DNA of 30,993 nt from JBKPCD01 sp046727175 (GTDB taxonomy: Bacteria; Acidobacteriota; Vicinamibacteria; Vicinamibacterales; 2-12-FULL-66-21): positions 1-30,993 of the forward strand of contig JBKPCD010000221.1 of NCBI GenBank assembly GCA_046727175.1, in the 5' to 3' direction. The notes beneath the pieces are model-generated. The model had not been told where the DNA came from and searched no databases. It saw nothing but the letters and a program-made list of their open reading frames with translations. Both the position numbers and the translations under genes were made by a program. Of this stretch, positions 1 to 7,890 are shown piece by piece. The first letter of the stretch is position 1; every line of letters begins with the position of its first letter.

Positions 1-390
1 GTTCTGCGCGGAGTAGACCTCGCCGAGAGGGAGGACCATCTCCTTCTGCTTCAACTCCTCTTCGACTGTCAGCGCCAGCTCCGCAAGCCGCTCGAGGTTC
101 GCGCGCGAATGGAACTCCAGCTCCTTGAGCTTCGCGAGCACGACGAGCGAGCGTTCCAGCGTCGCGGGCGGCTTGGGCGTGGGGTGCTCGCTTGGTACGG
201 CGCTCTCACCTGCCGCAGTGTCATCGGGCACGGCGGCCGCTCTGGCGGGATCGCTCTTCTTCTTCTTCGCCTCCGCTGGCTTCTTGCCCGGCTGCACGGC
301 GGGCGCATCCTCCGGACTCGCTTGTCTGCCTTGGTGCTTCTTCTCCTGCGTGACCTTCTTCGCGTGTGCGACGTTGCGCGGATCAGACAT
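1..390 (-). CDS. Charged Lys/Glu/Pro-rich hypothetical protein (3' end outside window)
   Basis: The reverse strand is open from an ATG at 390 to the window edge, giving 130 residues without a stop; the C-terminus lies beyond position 1. The protein begins MSDPRNVAHAKKVTQEKKHQ. A low-complexity stretch rich in Lys, Ala and Pro covers about residues 30-75, and a helical, Leu/Glu-rich segment with likely coiled-coil character follows at about 78-120. No signal peptide or membrane segment is visible. The upstream Shine-Dalgarno is weak (GTGGGG about 4 bases before the ATG). I do not recognise the family. The reading is preferred over the antisense frames because those are Arg/Ser-rich, as shadow frames in high-GC DNA usually are. 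Confidence 0.55.
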   Translation of the reverse strand, partial: MSDPRNVAHAKKVTQEKKHQGRQASPEDAPAVQPGKKPAEAKKKKSDPARAAAVPDDTAAGESAVPSEHPTPKPPATLERSLVVLAKLKELEFHSRANLERLAELALTVEEELKQKEMVLPLGEVYSAQN

Positions 391-754
391 ACGACCCCAC
401 AGGAAATGTTCTTGGCGGAAAGCGTAAGACGGAATCGGTCGCCTTCCTGTTCGCCGGAACAAGAGGATAAAGTGTCGCCCAGCATATCCGCTCAGACGCG
501 CGAGAGCAATCGAACACCACCTGCAACGCCGCTGAACACGGCGAGGAGCCGAGATGCCATCGGTCGATTCTGTGTCAGCTCCATCAGCGGCGCTCTGGCG
601 ATCGATTCTGACGCCGCTTTGGATCAATCCTGGGCGACTACTCGTTACGAACCCGATTCGTGACGCGCAACTTTGCGCTTGGGAGGCATTCGCTTGACCG
701 TCCTCACACGGCTCGCTAACATGCAGCTTCGTTCTTTTCTGCTTGAATTCGCCA
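391..754. other. Intergenic region between divergent genes
   Basis: This 364-base stretch separates the leftward gene at 1-390 from the rightward DUF1326 cluster. I see no convincing coding sequence; the ORFs crossing it have no recognisable motifs. It holds one promoter-like element, listed separately. Confidence 0.5.
694..722 (+). promoter_or_regulatory. Candidate sigma-70-type promoter of the DUF1326/DUF2182 cluster
   Basis: TTGACC at 694-699 and TAACAT at 717-722 are separated by exactly 17 bases. They lie 33 to 72 bases upstream of the two possible starts (755, 794) of the first DUF1326 gene. Only sequence resemblance supports this. Confidence 0.35.
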
Positions 755-1390
755 ATGCCTGCAAGCGAAACTGCCGGGAAGGTCGCCTATCGGATGAGGG
801 CGGTCTATGTGAAAGCTTGCAGCTGTCAGCATGGCTGCAACTGCCAGTTCGTCGGTTTCCCAACGAGGGCAAGTGCGAGTTCGTCGTCGGCTGGGAGGTG
901 AAGGACGGGCAGTTCGGAGACGTCTCGCTCAGAAGGGTGCGCGTGGCGCTCGTTGCGAAGTATCCGAAGGCCATTCACGAAGGCAACGGCCACGTGGTCC
1001 TCTTCATCGACGAGGAGGCGAAGCCAGAACAGTCGGATTCGATCGTGTCGATCCTGTCGGTCAAGATGGGCGGGATGCCGTGGGAGGCGCTGGCTGGCAC
1101 GGTGACGCGCTTCGAGGGGCCGATTCGCAAGCCGGTGCAGATCGAGCTGGCCGGCGAGCGCTCGCGTCTGCAAGTGCCGGGCGCCATCGAATGCGTCCTG
1201 ACTCCCATCAAGGACGCCGTCACGGGCGACGAGAAGCAGTGCACATCGTCTATCCGACGGGCGGGTTCCTCTGGAACGACGGCGCCATCGCAACCACCGA
1301 GGTGCTGCGCGTCACGCACGGCGATGCGAGCTTCGAACGCCGCACCGGTACGCCGCGGCGGCTGAAATCAACTGGACCAACCAGAAGTAG
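755..1390 (+). pseudogene. DUF1326 protein, copy A (three frameshifts)
   Basis: Reading across three frames gives one continuous DUF1326 protein of about 210 residues. The N-terminus (ATG 755, or ATG 794 preceded by GGGAAGG) carries KACSCQHGCNCQF, the Cys-rich motif of the family. It continues out of frame as FPNEGKCEFVVGWEVKDGQF, then VHIVYPTGGFLWNDGAIATT, and ends AAAAEINWTNQK at the TAG at 1388-1390. Each jump fits loss of a single base, near 855, near 1240 and near 1340. DUF1326 proteins are small, cytosolic-looking and Cys-rich, with no assigned function; metal binding is a reasonable inference from the CxCxxxCxC pattern. The downstream DUF2182 start lies 10 to 37 bases after the stop, as in an operon. 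Sequencing error could explain one indel, but three in 600 bases next to two clean genes suggests decay. Confidence 0.8.
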
Positions 1391-1427
1391 AAGTTTCGAC
1401 GTGTCGATCAGTACTGCATCAGCCGTA

Positions 1428-2198
1428 ATGCGCGCGGCTCGGCTGGATCGCGCCCTCGTATTGCTTGGGATTGCCGCGATCACGCTGCTGTCTTGGGCAT
1501 ACCTCGTCAGGATGGGGGCGATGATGAACGCGGCGGCAGCCGATAAAGCGATGCACGCCGCTATGGGGATGCCCGAGATGGCCGCGTGGGGAAACGCCGA
1601 GTTCGTCATGCTGTTTCTGATGTGGGCCGTCATGATGGTCGCGATGATGCTCCCGTCAGCGGCGCCGATGATCCTGCTCGTGGCGGGCACGTATCGGCGG
1701 CGGGGCGACCGCTCGCGTGCCCTCACCGTCGCTTTCGGTTCTGGCTACCTGGTCGCTTGGACCGCCTTCAGCGTAGCAGCCGCCCTGACGCAGCTGGTGC
1801 TCCATCGCGCCGCCCTGCTCTCTGACAACATGGCGACCAACTCTGCGATCCTTGGTGGCGTTATCCTGCTGCTCGCGGGTATCTATCAGTGGCTCCCGCT
1901 CAAGACCGCGTGCCTGACGCACTGCCGATCGCCGCTTGCGTTTCTCGCGGGCCACTGGCGCGAGGGGACGTCGGGCGCCCTCGCCATGGGCCTGCGGCAT
2001 GGGCTCTACTGCGTCGGCTGTTGCTGGGCGCTGATGCTGCTGCTCTTCGCGGCTGGCGTGATGAATCTGCTCTGGGTGGCTGCCATTGCCATCTTTGTCC
2101 TCGTCGAAAAGCTCGTGCCACAGGGACACGCGGTCAGTAGGGTCGCTGGGATCGTCCTCACTGCCTGGGGCGGGTGGGTGCTGTTGCGCGGCATCTGA
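1428..2198 (+). CDS. DUF2182 family predicted metal-binding integral membrane protein
   Basis: The 256-residue product has about six hydrophobic helices and matches the DUF2182 (COG5486) pattern from memory. It has a Met-rich second helix (MWAVMMVAMMLPSAAPMIL, about residues 66-84), a central TACLTHC motif after YQWLPL, and a third signature GLYCVGCCWALML. These conserved Met and Cys/His residues inside or beside membrane helices are why the family is annotated as metal-binding; no substrate is established. The ATG at 1428 is used; a GTG at 1401 in the same frame would add nine residues and sits closer to the stop of the preceding DUF1326 gene (1390). DUF1326 and DUF2182 genes commonly occur side by side, so co-function is likely. 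The reading frame is clean, unlike its upstream neighbour. Confidence 0.87.
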   Translation: MRAARLDRALVLLGIAAITLLSWAYLVRMGAMMNAAAADKAMHAAMGMPEMAAWGNAEFVMLFLMWAVMMVAMMLPSAAPMILLVAGTYRRRGDRSRALTVAFGSGYLVAWTAFSVAAALTQLVLHRAALLSDNMATNSAILGGVILLLAGIYQWLPLKTACLTHCRSPLAFLAGHWREGTSGALAMGLRHGLYCVGCCWALMLLLFAAGVMNLLWVAAIAIFVLVEKLVPQGHAVSRVAGIVLTAWGGWVLLRGI

Positions 2199-2231
2199 GA
2201 TCCTTGAATTCGTCGCAACGGGAGGCAAACG

Positions 2232-2462
2232 CTGGCCGACACCCCGAAATGGTCCGTCAAGGGAGATTGGTTTGATACCTGCAAGTGCAGTATTCCCGGT
2301 CCTTGCACCTTTGCCCGGGCGCCCACGTCCGGCGATTGCGAAGCATCCTCGCATGGCATATCCGGAATGGCAACGTGCAGCTGGATGGGTTGAACGTGAT
2401 GGCGCTTGGCACGTTTGAAGGGAACATCTGGGAAGGCAAGACCAAGGCGACAATGGGCGGGT
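2232..2462 (+). pseudogene. DUF1326 protein, copy C (N-terminal remnant)
   Basis: An AGGAGG-like site (GGAGG, 2221-2225) lies six bases before a CTG codon at 2232, probably a mutated start. The frame reads WSVKGDWFDTCKCSIPGPC, typical of the N-terminus of a DUF1326 subfamily that usually has CKCxIPCPC; here the third Cys is Gly. Near 2340 one missing base shifts the frame, after which ILAWHIRNGN and LDGLNVMALGTFEGNIW continue the same family. Similarity stops around 2460 after KTKATMG, so roughly the C-terminal two-thirds of a normal 200-residue protein is missing. It sits between DUF2182 and the intact DUF1326 gene, so the locus once held three DUF1326 paralogues. It is not expected to make a functional product. 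Confidence 0.75.
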
Positions 2463-2531
2463 CTTCGCGAACTTCATTGGCAACTTCTCGTTGGATTATG
2501 CTTCGTCCGTCTTGCACGAAGGGAGGGACTC

Positions 2532-3149
2532 ATGGCGTGGCAGCTCCGTGCGCAGATGACTGAAGCCTGCAGTTGCAACATGTTCTGTCCCTGCTGGTTT
2601 GCGGTGAAGGAATACATGGTCATGGACCAGGGGTGGTGCGGCGGCAGTCTCACCTTTGAGATCGAAGAAGGTCGGTCGGACGGCGTGGACCTCTCTGGTC
2701 GCACCGTTACGCTGCTCGCCCATTGGCCGGGGCCGACACTCTTCGATGGGAAGGGGACGGGCCGCCTCTTTATCGACGACAAGGCACGCGACGACCAGGT
2801 TCGTGAGCTTTCGGCGATCTTCCAGGGCCAGAAAGGCGGCGGCGTCATGGAAGTTTACGCTTCTCTCATCTCGACGTGGCTTCCGGTCGAGAGGACCGCG
2901 ATTCGCGTCTCACGCAGTGGCGACACCATGACCGCCAGTGTCGGCTCGGCCGGCAGCATTTCCTCAAAGGCACTCCGGGACGAGCAGGGGAGCGGCTTCA
3001 CCCTTAGGGGCGGCGGGTTCCTCGGTGCGTTCGGCATGGAAGAGGCCGAGCTAGCACCTACCGTTGGGACGAAGTGGTCCGACCCTGCAATGCCGCGAGC
3101 GTTCGAGACGAAGTCGGGTGCAAGGGGAACCGTCAGGATGAATGGATAA
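2532..3149 (+). CDS. DUF1326 domain-containing protein, copy B (intact)
   Basis: This 205-residue protein starts at ATG 2532, behind a GGGAGGG site at 2521-2527. It opens MAWQLRAQMTEACSCNMFCP with the family CxCxxxCxC motif (residues about 13-20) and a further Cys near residue 36. The body shows the DUF1326 pattern: a hydrophobic segment followed by an acidic RLFIDDKARDDQ-type stretch, then IFQGQKGG. No signal peptide or membrane helix is seen, so it is probably cytosolic. Function is unknown; metal handling together with the DUF2182 membrane protein upstream is an inference from the Cys/Met motifs and their recurrent adjacency. It is the only DUF1326 copy here that is open from start to stop. 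Confidence 0.85.
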   Translation: MAWQLRAQMTEACSCNMFCPCWFAVKEYMVMDQGWCGGSLTFEIEEGRSDGVDLSGRTVTLLAHWPGPTLFDGKGTGRLFIDDKARDDQVRELSAIFQGQKGGGVMEVYASLISTWLPVERTAIRVSRSGDTMTASVGSAGSISSKALRDEQGSGFTLRGGGFLGAFGMEEAELAPTVGTKWSDPAMPRAFETKSGARGTVRMNG

Positions 3150-3363
3150 ATACGCCTCCAGCGAACAGGACCGTAGACAGGACATATAGCGCACGCAGAT
3201 TCTCCACCGCCATACCAACCTATACGGCCGGGGAGAGCTGGGTGCCAGTTTGTGCCAATCCGTCAGTTGAAGCGGCCTGTTCGCGGATCGGCCTTCTGAT
3301 TAGATCAACACAGATCGCGACGGATCATCCGAGATCACTCGTCGGGCAAAACCCTGGACCACG

Positions 3364-3391
3364 TTATCGAGGTTCGAATCCCTGCCCGCCA
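3364..3391 (+). other. tRNA 3'-end-like fragment (possible integration scar)
   Basis: The sequence contains GGTTCGAATCC at 3371-3381, the classic T-loop consensus, followed by a CCCGCCA-like acceptor end. Upstream I find no matching GGCGGG acceptor strand, D-arm or anticodon arm, and the T-stem has a mismatch. It is therefore a 3' fragment, not a working tRNA. Integrating elements often target or duplicate tRNA 3' ends, and an IS5-type transposase stub begins about 85 bases downstream. Confidence 0.4.
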
Positions 3392-3396
3392 AACGA

Positions 3397-3408
3397 CGAT
3401 AGCTATCG
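3397..3408. repeat. Perfect 12-bp palindrome
   Basis: CGATAGCTATCG reads the same on both strands. A partial copy (GTCGATAGCT) recurs about 35 bases downstream. It lies between the tRNA-like fragment and the transposase stub; it may be part of an element end or a protein-binding site. Confidence 0.4.
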
Positions 3409-3475
3409 AACGCCGTTGCGGCTACTGAAGGCTCGTCGGCGTCGATAGCTGTATGACGCGGTCCATTCTGGCTGG

Positions 3476-3798
3476 ATGGCCCTTCCAGATGCGCCTCATC
3501 CCCGTGACCTCACGGACGAGCAATGGAACGTTATTGGGCCCTTCTTGCCCGAGCTGGCGCGCCGATTAGGATGGTCGAGGGCGCCCGTGGAGGGAGAAGC
3601 GTGCCGTGTTCAATGGCATTCTGTGGATCTTGAGGACCGGCGCTCCGTGGGCCGACCTGCCAGACCGGTATCCGTCGTATCAGACATGTCACCGCCGGTT
3701 TCAGCAGTGGGTCCGCTCGGGCGTGCTGCGGAACATCCTCGACGTCCTCGCCCAGGCACTCCTCGACGACGGCTATCTGGATCTGCAGGAATCACCAT
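3476..3798 (+). mobile_element. IS5-family transposase, truncated N-terminal part
   Basis: The first frame carries LTDEQWNVIGPFLPEL, the start of IS5-group transposases. A one-base slip near 3569 moves into a frame reading GRGRPWREKRAVFNGILWIL and RTGAPWADLPDRYPSYQTCH, ending at DDGYLDLQES. In this family the next residues are normally FIDGTF, which carries the first catalytic Asp. The whole DDE catalytic domain is missing because the fragment stops where the convergent nitroreductase gene begins. It cannot transpose. No terminal inverted repeats could be assigned. Confidence 0.8.
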
Positions 3799-3815
3799 TT
3801 CAATGGCCTGGCAGG

Positions 3816-4117
3816 TCACTCGGACGCGATCTCGACCGGCAGTCCGTCGCTCCAACCATAGTTCGCGTCCGACAAGCTTTTGACCGCACGCACCAGTTCC
3901 GGCTCACGCTCATCGGCGAGAAGACCGCCGCGAAGGAGTAATTACCGACCCGCACGTGAACATGCGGATCCGCCAGAATGTTGAGCAACCATTGCGCGCG
4001 CTCACGGTGTTCCGCGATGACGTAAAAGCGACCATCGCGCTCGGTGAACCAGATCTCTATCTTCCGTCGAAGTCCGGTTCGCCGTCCCGTTGTCGTCAGA
4101 AACAAGTACTCTGCCAT
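3816..4117 (-). pseudogene. Nitroreductase / deazaflavin (F420)-dependent oxidoreductase-like protein, one frameshift
   Basis: From ATG 4117, with a GAGGGG ribosome site just upstream, the frame reads MAEYLFLTTTGRRTGLRRKI then EIWFTERDGRFYVIAEHRER, typical of the PF04075-type family that reduces substrates with deazaflavin F420H2. Around 3915 a single missing base shifts the frame; the continuation reads VRAVKSLSDANYGWSDGLPV and ends EIASE-stop at 3816. Adding one base gives exactly 101 codons including the stop. The protein would be a short member of the family (members I recall are about 100-150 residues). It converges on the IS5 stub with only 17 bases between, so the insertion or deletion that removed the transposase body may have damaged this gene too. 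A sequencing error remains possible here. Confidence 0.7.
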
Positions 4118-4277
4118 GTGATCCCCTCGATAGGGCGCCGAGATCTGCTGCCTGTCGTGACCATTACGACAGGTTGTTCGGGCTGAACCTGACACCAGCG
4201 CAGAGCGGATCTTGTAGAGTACCTGAAGTCGCTCTGAGGCAGGCCGGAGGGCGACGGCGCCGGAGCCGCGCAGGGAC

Positions 4278-4883
4278 ATGAGATACGACTTCTTAATCGA
4301 GAGTTACGAGACAGAGCGAGTGAAGGTCCTGAGCGTCTGGAGCGAGTTCACGGACGAAGATCTTCCACTCCGACCACACCCGAACGATCCACGAGGGCGC
4401 AGCGTGCACGAGCAGATGGTGCATCAGTGCGTGAGTGAAGACACGTGGTTTCGAACGATGCTCGGTATCGACGTTAGTGCGCCGCCGCTTCCTGACCACG
4501 AAGTCCGCATCGAGTTCATGAAGCGCTACGCAGAGGACAGCGGCAAGCGACTGTACTTTCTTCGACGAACCGACGAAACCTGGTGGGAAGAGCCGACGAC
4601 GTTCTTCGACGTGAGACGCTCGAAAGCCTGGGTGATGACGCGCCGGCTGACACACACCTCGCACCATCGAGGTCAGCAGATGGCGATGCTGCGCATGCTC
4701 GGACGCGACCTGCATAGCAACTACGGACCGACGGCTGACACTGGCGGTCTGATGCAAAATCACGCGCCAACGATTTACGCGTATGCGAGCGTGCACGCTC
4801 TGCTCGAGGGAGAGGAGCGTGGCGGCGCGAAATCACCTCTGCCGGGTTGGCAGGCACAGATCGTAACGGAACGATCGCGTTAG
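4278..4883 (+). CDS. DinB family protein (putative metal-dependent)
   Basis: This is a complete 201-residue ORF with ATG at 4278 and an AGGGA ribosome site five bases upstream. It has the DinB/YfiT four-helix pattern. An early His (VHEQMVHQ, about residues 43-50) and a late HHRGQQMAMLRMLGRD motif (about residues 132-147) supply the His triad that usually binds a divalent metal. The family includes damage-inducible DinB of Bacillus and bacillithiol or mycothiol S-transferases, so a thiol-transferase or hydrolase role is possible, but the substrate cannot be told from sequence. No signal peptide is visible. It stands alone, flanked by gene remnants on both sides, and has no obvious operon partner. 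Confidence 0.8.
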   Translation: MRYDFLIESYETERVKVLSVWSEFTDEDLPLRPHPNDPRGRSVHEQMVHQCVSEDTWFRTMLGIDVSAPPLPDHEVRIEFMKRYAEDSGKRLYFLRRTDETWWEEPTTFFDVRRSKAWVMTRRLTHTSHHRGQQMAMLRMLGRDLHSNYGPTADTGGLMQNHAPTIYAYASVHALLEGEERGGAKSPLPGWQAQIVTERSR

Positions 4884-4895
4884 AGCCTCCGAGCG

Positions 4896-5030
4896 GTGGC
4901 CTGTCGTAGCCGGCGGCAACGCCATGCTCATTTGAATTTCGAGGGCGTCGTCGTTGGGCGCGATCCAGACCGGCGCGTTGAGGGAAACCGGCGCGCGATC
5001 GACGAGGACGGATTCAATCCACGGCGGCAC
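4896..5030 (-). pseudogene. Y_Y_Y-domain fragment of a propeller-type sensor
   Basis: The reverse strand reads PWIESVLVDRAPVSLNAPVW then IAPNDDALEIQ. This resembles the start of the Y_Y_Y domain that follows the beta-propeller in hybrid two-component sensors (usual pattern ESVLVDG...L...PLxIxPDDxxLEI). Only about 45 residues are recognisable. No propeller, membrane segment or kinase domain is present nearby, so it is an isolated scrap. The rest of 4884-5189 shows no other coding signal. Confidence 0.45.
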
Positions 5031-5189
5031 TGGACGTCATGACGCGGCGATGGTCGCGGGAGACGATTCGGGCGCCGGAAATCTGCACGTCGTCAAAGGG
5101 TCTGAAGATGTCCACATTGGCGCCAGCTTGTTCCTGAACTAATGGAGCTGGCAGATCGACTAGGATTGTGATCGCCAACGAGAGGACTC

Positions 5190-6041
5190 ATGAAGAGGAG
5201 CGGCAGACGGCTGACCTGGATACTTGTCGCCATCGTTGGCACATTTGCCGCGACCGCCACCGCTGTTCACGCCCAGCGCATCTGGTCAGGTTACTACGGC
5301 CGTACGCCCCCGAAGTTTCCCACGGCCACGACCTTCGATGGCAATTTCCACTTCTGCCGCGTGATGTTCACGAGCGACCGGCGCGAAAAGCAGGGCTGGA
5401 GCACGGACTATCCTGGGGCCGACATCAATCTCAGCGTCCGCCTCGCGGAACTCACCAAGGTGCACGTCACGCTGACGGATGACGGTGAAGAAGAGGTCCC
5501 CGACGCGGTCGTCGTCCGCTTGACTGACGATGCACTGTTTCAATGCCCGTTTACGCTCATGGAAGATGCCGGGACTGCGCGATTCAGTGACGACGAAGTA
5601 AAGAGGCTTCGGGAATACCTTCTCAAGGGTGGCTTTCTGTTCGTGTCGGACTACCACGGCACAGCTGCGACGGAGCAATTCGACGAGGAGATCGGACGGG
5701 TATTGCCGCCCTACCAATATCCTCGCGTCGACCTCACGCCGCCCGACCACCCGTTGTGGCACATGATGTTCCCGGTGGCCAGCCTGCCGCAGATTGCATC
5801 GATTCAGACCTGGCGCCGAACCGGCGGCAGTACCGTGGAGCGCTGGAACGTCGACGGGGACCCGCCCGACGCACGTGGGATCGCCGACCATCACGGCAAC
5901 CTCATGGTCGTGATGGTGCACAACTCCGATATCCCAGACCCCTGGGAACGCGAAGGCGAGGATACGACCTACTTCTTCAGGTTCTCGCCGGACGCCTACG
6001 CCGTCGGGATCGACGTCGTGCTGTACGCAATGACCCACTGA
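5190..6041 (+). CDS. Secreted DUF4159 domain-containing protein
   Basis: The 283-residue product starts at ATG 5190 behind AGAGGA. It has a signal peptide (MKRSGRR, then a hydrophobic run ending in VHAQ at about residue 29), so it is exported. The mature part shows DUF4159 features: the segment FTSDRREKQGWSTDYPGADI, then NLSVRLAELT, a predicted alternating Rossmann-like core, and GGFLFVSDYHG, followed by an aromatic-rich tail. DUF4159 proteins are widespread in Acidobacteriota and related phyla, and many sit beside MoxR/DUF58 gene sets. No such partner is present here. Function is unknown. The last bases and downstream flank recur in degenerate form at 28021-28100. Confidence 0.85.
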   Translation: MKRSGRRLTWILVAIVGTFAATATAVHAQRIWSGYYGRTPPKFPTATTFDGNFHFCRVMFTSDRREKQGWSTDYPGADINLSVRLAELTKVHVTLTDDGEEEVPDAVVVRLTDDALFQCPFTLMEDAGTARFSDDEVKRLREYLLKGGFLFVSDYHGTAATEQFDEEIGRVLPPYQYPRVDLTPPDHPLWHMMFPVASLPQIASIQTWRRTGGSTVERWNVDGDPPDARGIADHHGNLMVVMVHNSDIPDPWEREGEDTTYFFRFSPDAYAVGIDVVLYAMTH

Positions 6042-6087
6042 CCGATACAGGCCACTGGCGAGGCGCCGCCTCAGACCTGCGAAGGCC
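6006..6087 (+). repeat. Dispersed repeat, copy 1: 3' end of the DUF4159 gene plus flank
   Basis: This roughly 80-base segment covers the last codons of the DUF4159 gene (VVLYAMTH-stop) and the following intergenic bases. It aligns to 28021-28100 with about eight mismatches and one single-base gap, in the same orientation. Confidence 0.75.
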
Positions 6088-6565
6088 GGGGGCGTCGGCG
6101 GTGGAGGCATCGGTCATGTCTCTGAGAGCGACGAGGATCTTCACGCGGGCCCGGACACGGATCGCGGCCGCCGGATGTCGTCCAGGCTGGTCATTCGAAC
6201 GGCTGCCATCTGAAGCGCACGCGCAGCGGTCATACATCTCGCCGAGGCGCGCCCTTCGCACGAGGCACGCTCGGCGGCTGCGGCATCGTGAGACGGCTGC
6301 GGCAGCAACACGAAGTCCTGCGCTCGCACCCGAGCAGACGCCGCCACGGACCGAGGCTCCAGGCCGACGAGGAAGAAGGCGCGCCTGTCATCCAATGCCT
6401 GTGAGTTTTCCGCGCCGGCCGCCTCCTCGCGGCGCACATGGATGACCATCTTCACGGACGTCGAGAAACGCCGGATGTTGGTCCTCATCAACATGCCTCT
6501 GGTCCAAGCGGTCCGAATCAGGACGGCGTGGTAATCTCCCAGCCATCTTCTTGCGGGATCCTCGC
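6088..6565. other. Stretch without recognisable genes
   Basis: About 480 bases of GC-rich sequence. All six frames give Arg/Ala/Ser-rich translations with no family motif. It may be heavily decayed coding DNA, but nothing identifies the source. Confidence 0.4.
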
Positions 6566-7252
6566 ATGCTGGTCAACAGAGCTAGTTTGGCGGAGACGCT
6601 CGACGCCATCAATGCGGCACTCTTCGACGGCCGCACGCTCACGGCGGTTGAACGCGCTCAGACCGCACGGTGGATCGCCAGCCGCCAGGGGCTGCCCGGG
6701 GCCTACGGAGGCACGTTCGCCGGCTTCCCCTCCGAACGCTCGAAGGGCATTGTCCTGTTTACTGGTGAGCGCATCGCGTCGGCATCTGCACGCCACATCC
6801 TGGGCGAGGAAGCCTCGCGCGCGTTGAGGCAACTCCGCGTGCGGGATCTCGAGGTGACTCGCGCTCTGGAACGTGCTGACGATGGCTTGATGCGATGCCT
6901 CACGCGGGCAGCCGAGGACCCGCGTAATGGCAATCCCGGTCTTTACTGTTGCGGCAAGTGCAGCGTGGGCCTGTGGCGGAACCTCCTCGCGGGCGGCCTC
7001 GATCGGCACGAAGAGCGATTGCGACGTGGTGCGTCACATCTGCGATCGATGCGCGACGGTGAACATCAATGGCGGAGGTTCCCTTTCTGGTACACGGTGC
7101 TGGCACTGAGCGAGATGGACAGCACCGAAGCCAGAACGGAGTTGACGTATGCGGCGCCGGTGCTGGAACGCGCAGCGACCGCGGCAGTCCCGTCAGCGCG
7201 CTACGCGCGACGTCGACACGAGTTGGCCGTTCGAACGCTGAATAGTCTTTAG
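6566..7252 (+). CDS. Conserved-looking hypothetical protein with CCGKC motif
   Basis: This 228-residue ORF starts at ATG 6566; a TTG at 6551 would add five residues. The composition is balanced and unlike the shadow frames. The N-terminal half is helical and charged (LAETLDAINAALFDG, then LTAVERAQTARWIASRQGL). The C-terminal half has a Cys cluster GLYCCGKCSVGLWRNLLAG (about residues 129-147) and an aromatic-rich WRRFPFWYTVLALSEM (about 171-186). That layout recalls alpha/alpha-barrel repeats of prenyltransferase or squalene-cyclase-like proteins, but this is only a resemblance. No signal peptide or membrane segment is seen. I do not recognise the family and assign no function. Confidence 0.6.
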   Translation: MLVNRASLAETLDAINAALFDGRTLTAVERAQTARWIASRQGLPGAYGGTFAGFPSERSKGIVLFTGERIASASARHILGEEASRALRQLRVRDLEVTRALERADDGLMRCLTRAAEDPRNGNPGLYCCGKCSVGLWRNLLAGGLDRHEERLRRGASHLRSMRDGEHQWRRFPFWYTVLALSEMDSTEARTELTYAAPVLERAATAAVPSARYARRRHELAVRTLNSL

Positions 7253-7394
7253 CGTGCATCCACGCCGTGGTCTGAATTAGAATCGGCGCGCGAATCAAGT
7301 GGCCGAGCGACCTGAGTGTTGTACGCCGCAAAAACTCCGTCCCGCCAAGAAACGCGCCCTATTGCGGAGCAAGTAGATGCTCGGTCGCCTGTCG

Positions 7395-7890
7395 CTACTG
7401 AAAACTCAAAATGGAAAATGTGCGCCAGGTCTGTGAAGGTGGTTTGTCACGACGCGGCATGTATCTCGCGACGGAAGCCTGGCAGACGTCAACACCGAGT
7501 TTCAGCAACTCTCCATGAATCCGCGGTGCACCCCACAACGGATTGGCCTGCGACATGGTCCGAATCAGTGCGCTGACGTCGGCGGGAACATTCGGTCGCC
7601 CGCTGCGTCGTCGACTCTTCCACGTCTACCACAGGCGGAGGCCCTGACGATGCCACGCGATGACGGTCTCCGGCTTGGCGATAAACGAGCGCTGTTCGCC
7701 ACGAGGGCCACGCCCGCGTCAGCCAGGCCCAGAGCCAACGGTCGGCTTTCATAAGGTGCAACCGTCGCGGGCGCGAGCGTTGGAGCACCTGCAGTTGATG
7801 GCGCAGAGCAAGTACCTCGAGGTGAAGCGCGACTCGCGACATCGTCAAGCCTCGGAGCGTCAGCAGCATCGAAATCAACACGGACATCAT
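7395..7890 (-). mobile_element. rve/integrase-type transposase, N-terminal half, decayed
   Basis: The reverse strand starts at ATG 7890 and reads LEVLALRHQLQVLQRSRPRR and RWLWAWLTRAWPSWRTALV, the N-terminal helix-turn-helix region of a transposase family common in Acidobacteriota and Proteobacteria. One extra base near 7700 shifts the frame to AKPETVIAWHRQGLRLW. There a TAG replaces the usual Trp codon, then TWKSRRRSGRPNVPADV and NPLWGAPRIHGELLKLG follow. It ends KPPSQTWRTF and a stop at 7395-7397, just before the catalytic core would begin. The complementary half of the same family lies at 26994-27431 on the opposite strand. The flanks (7253-7394 and 7891-8033) contain nothing else recognised. 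Confidence 0.8.

Noticed and set aside
5286..6110. A 274-codon reverse-strand frame opposite DUF4159
   Set aside because: His/Arg/Val-rich with no motifs, and the sense strand has a signal peptide and family-specific blocks.
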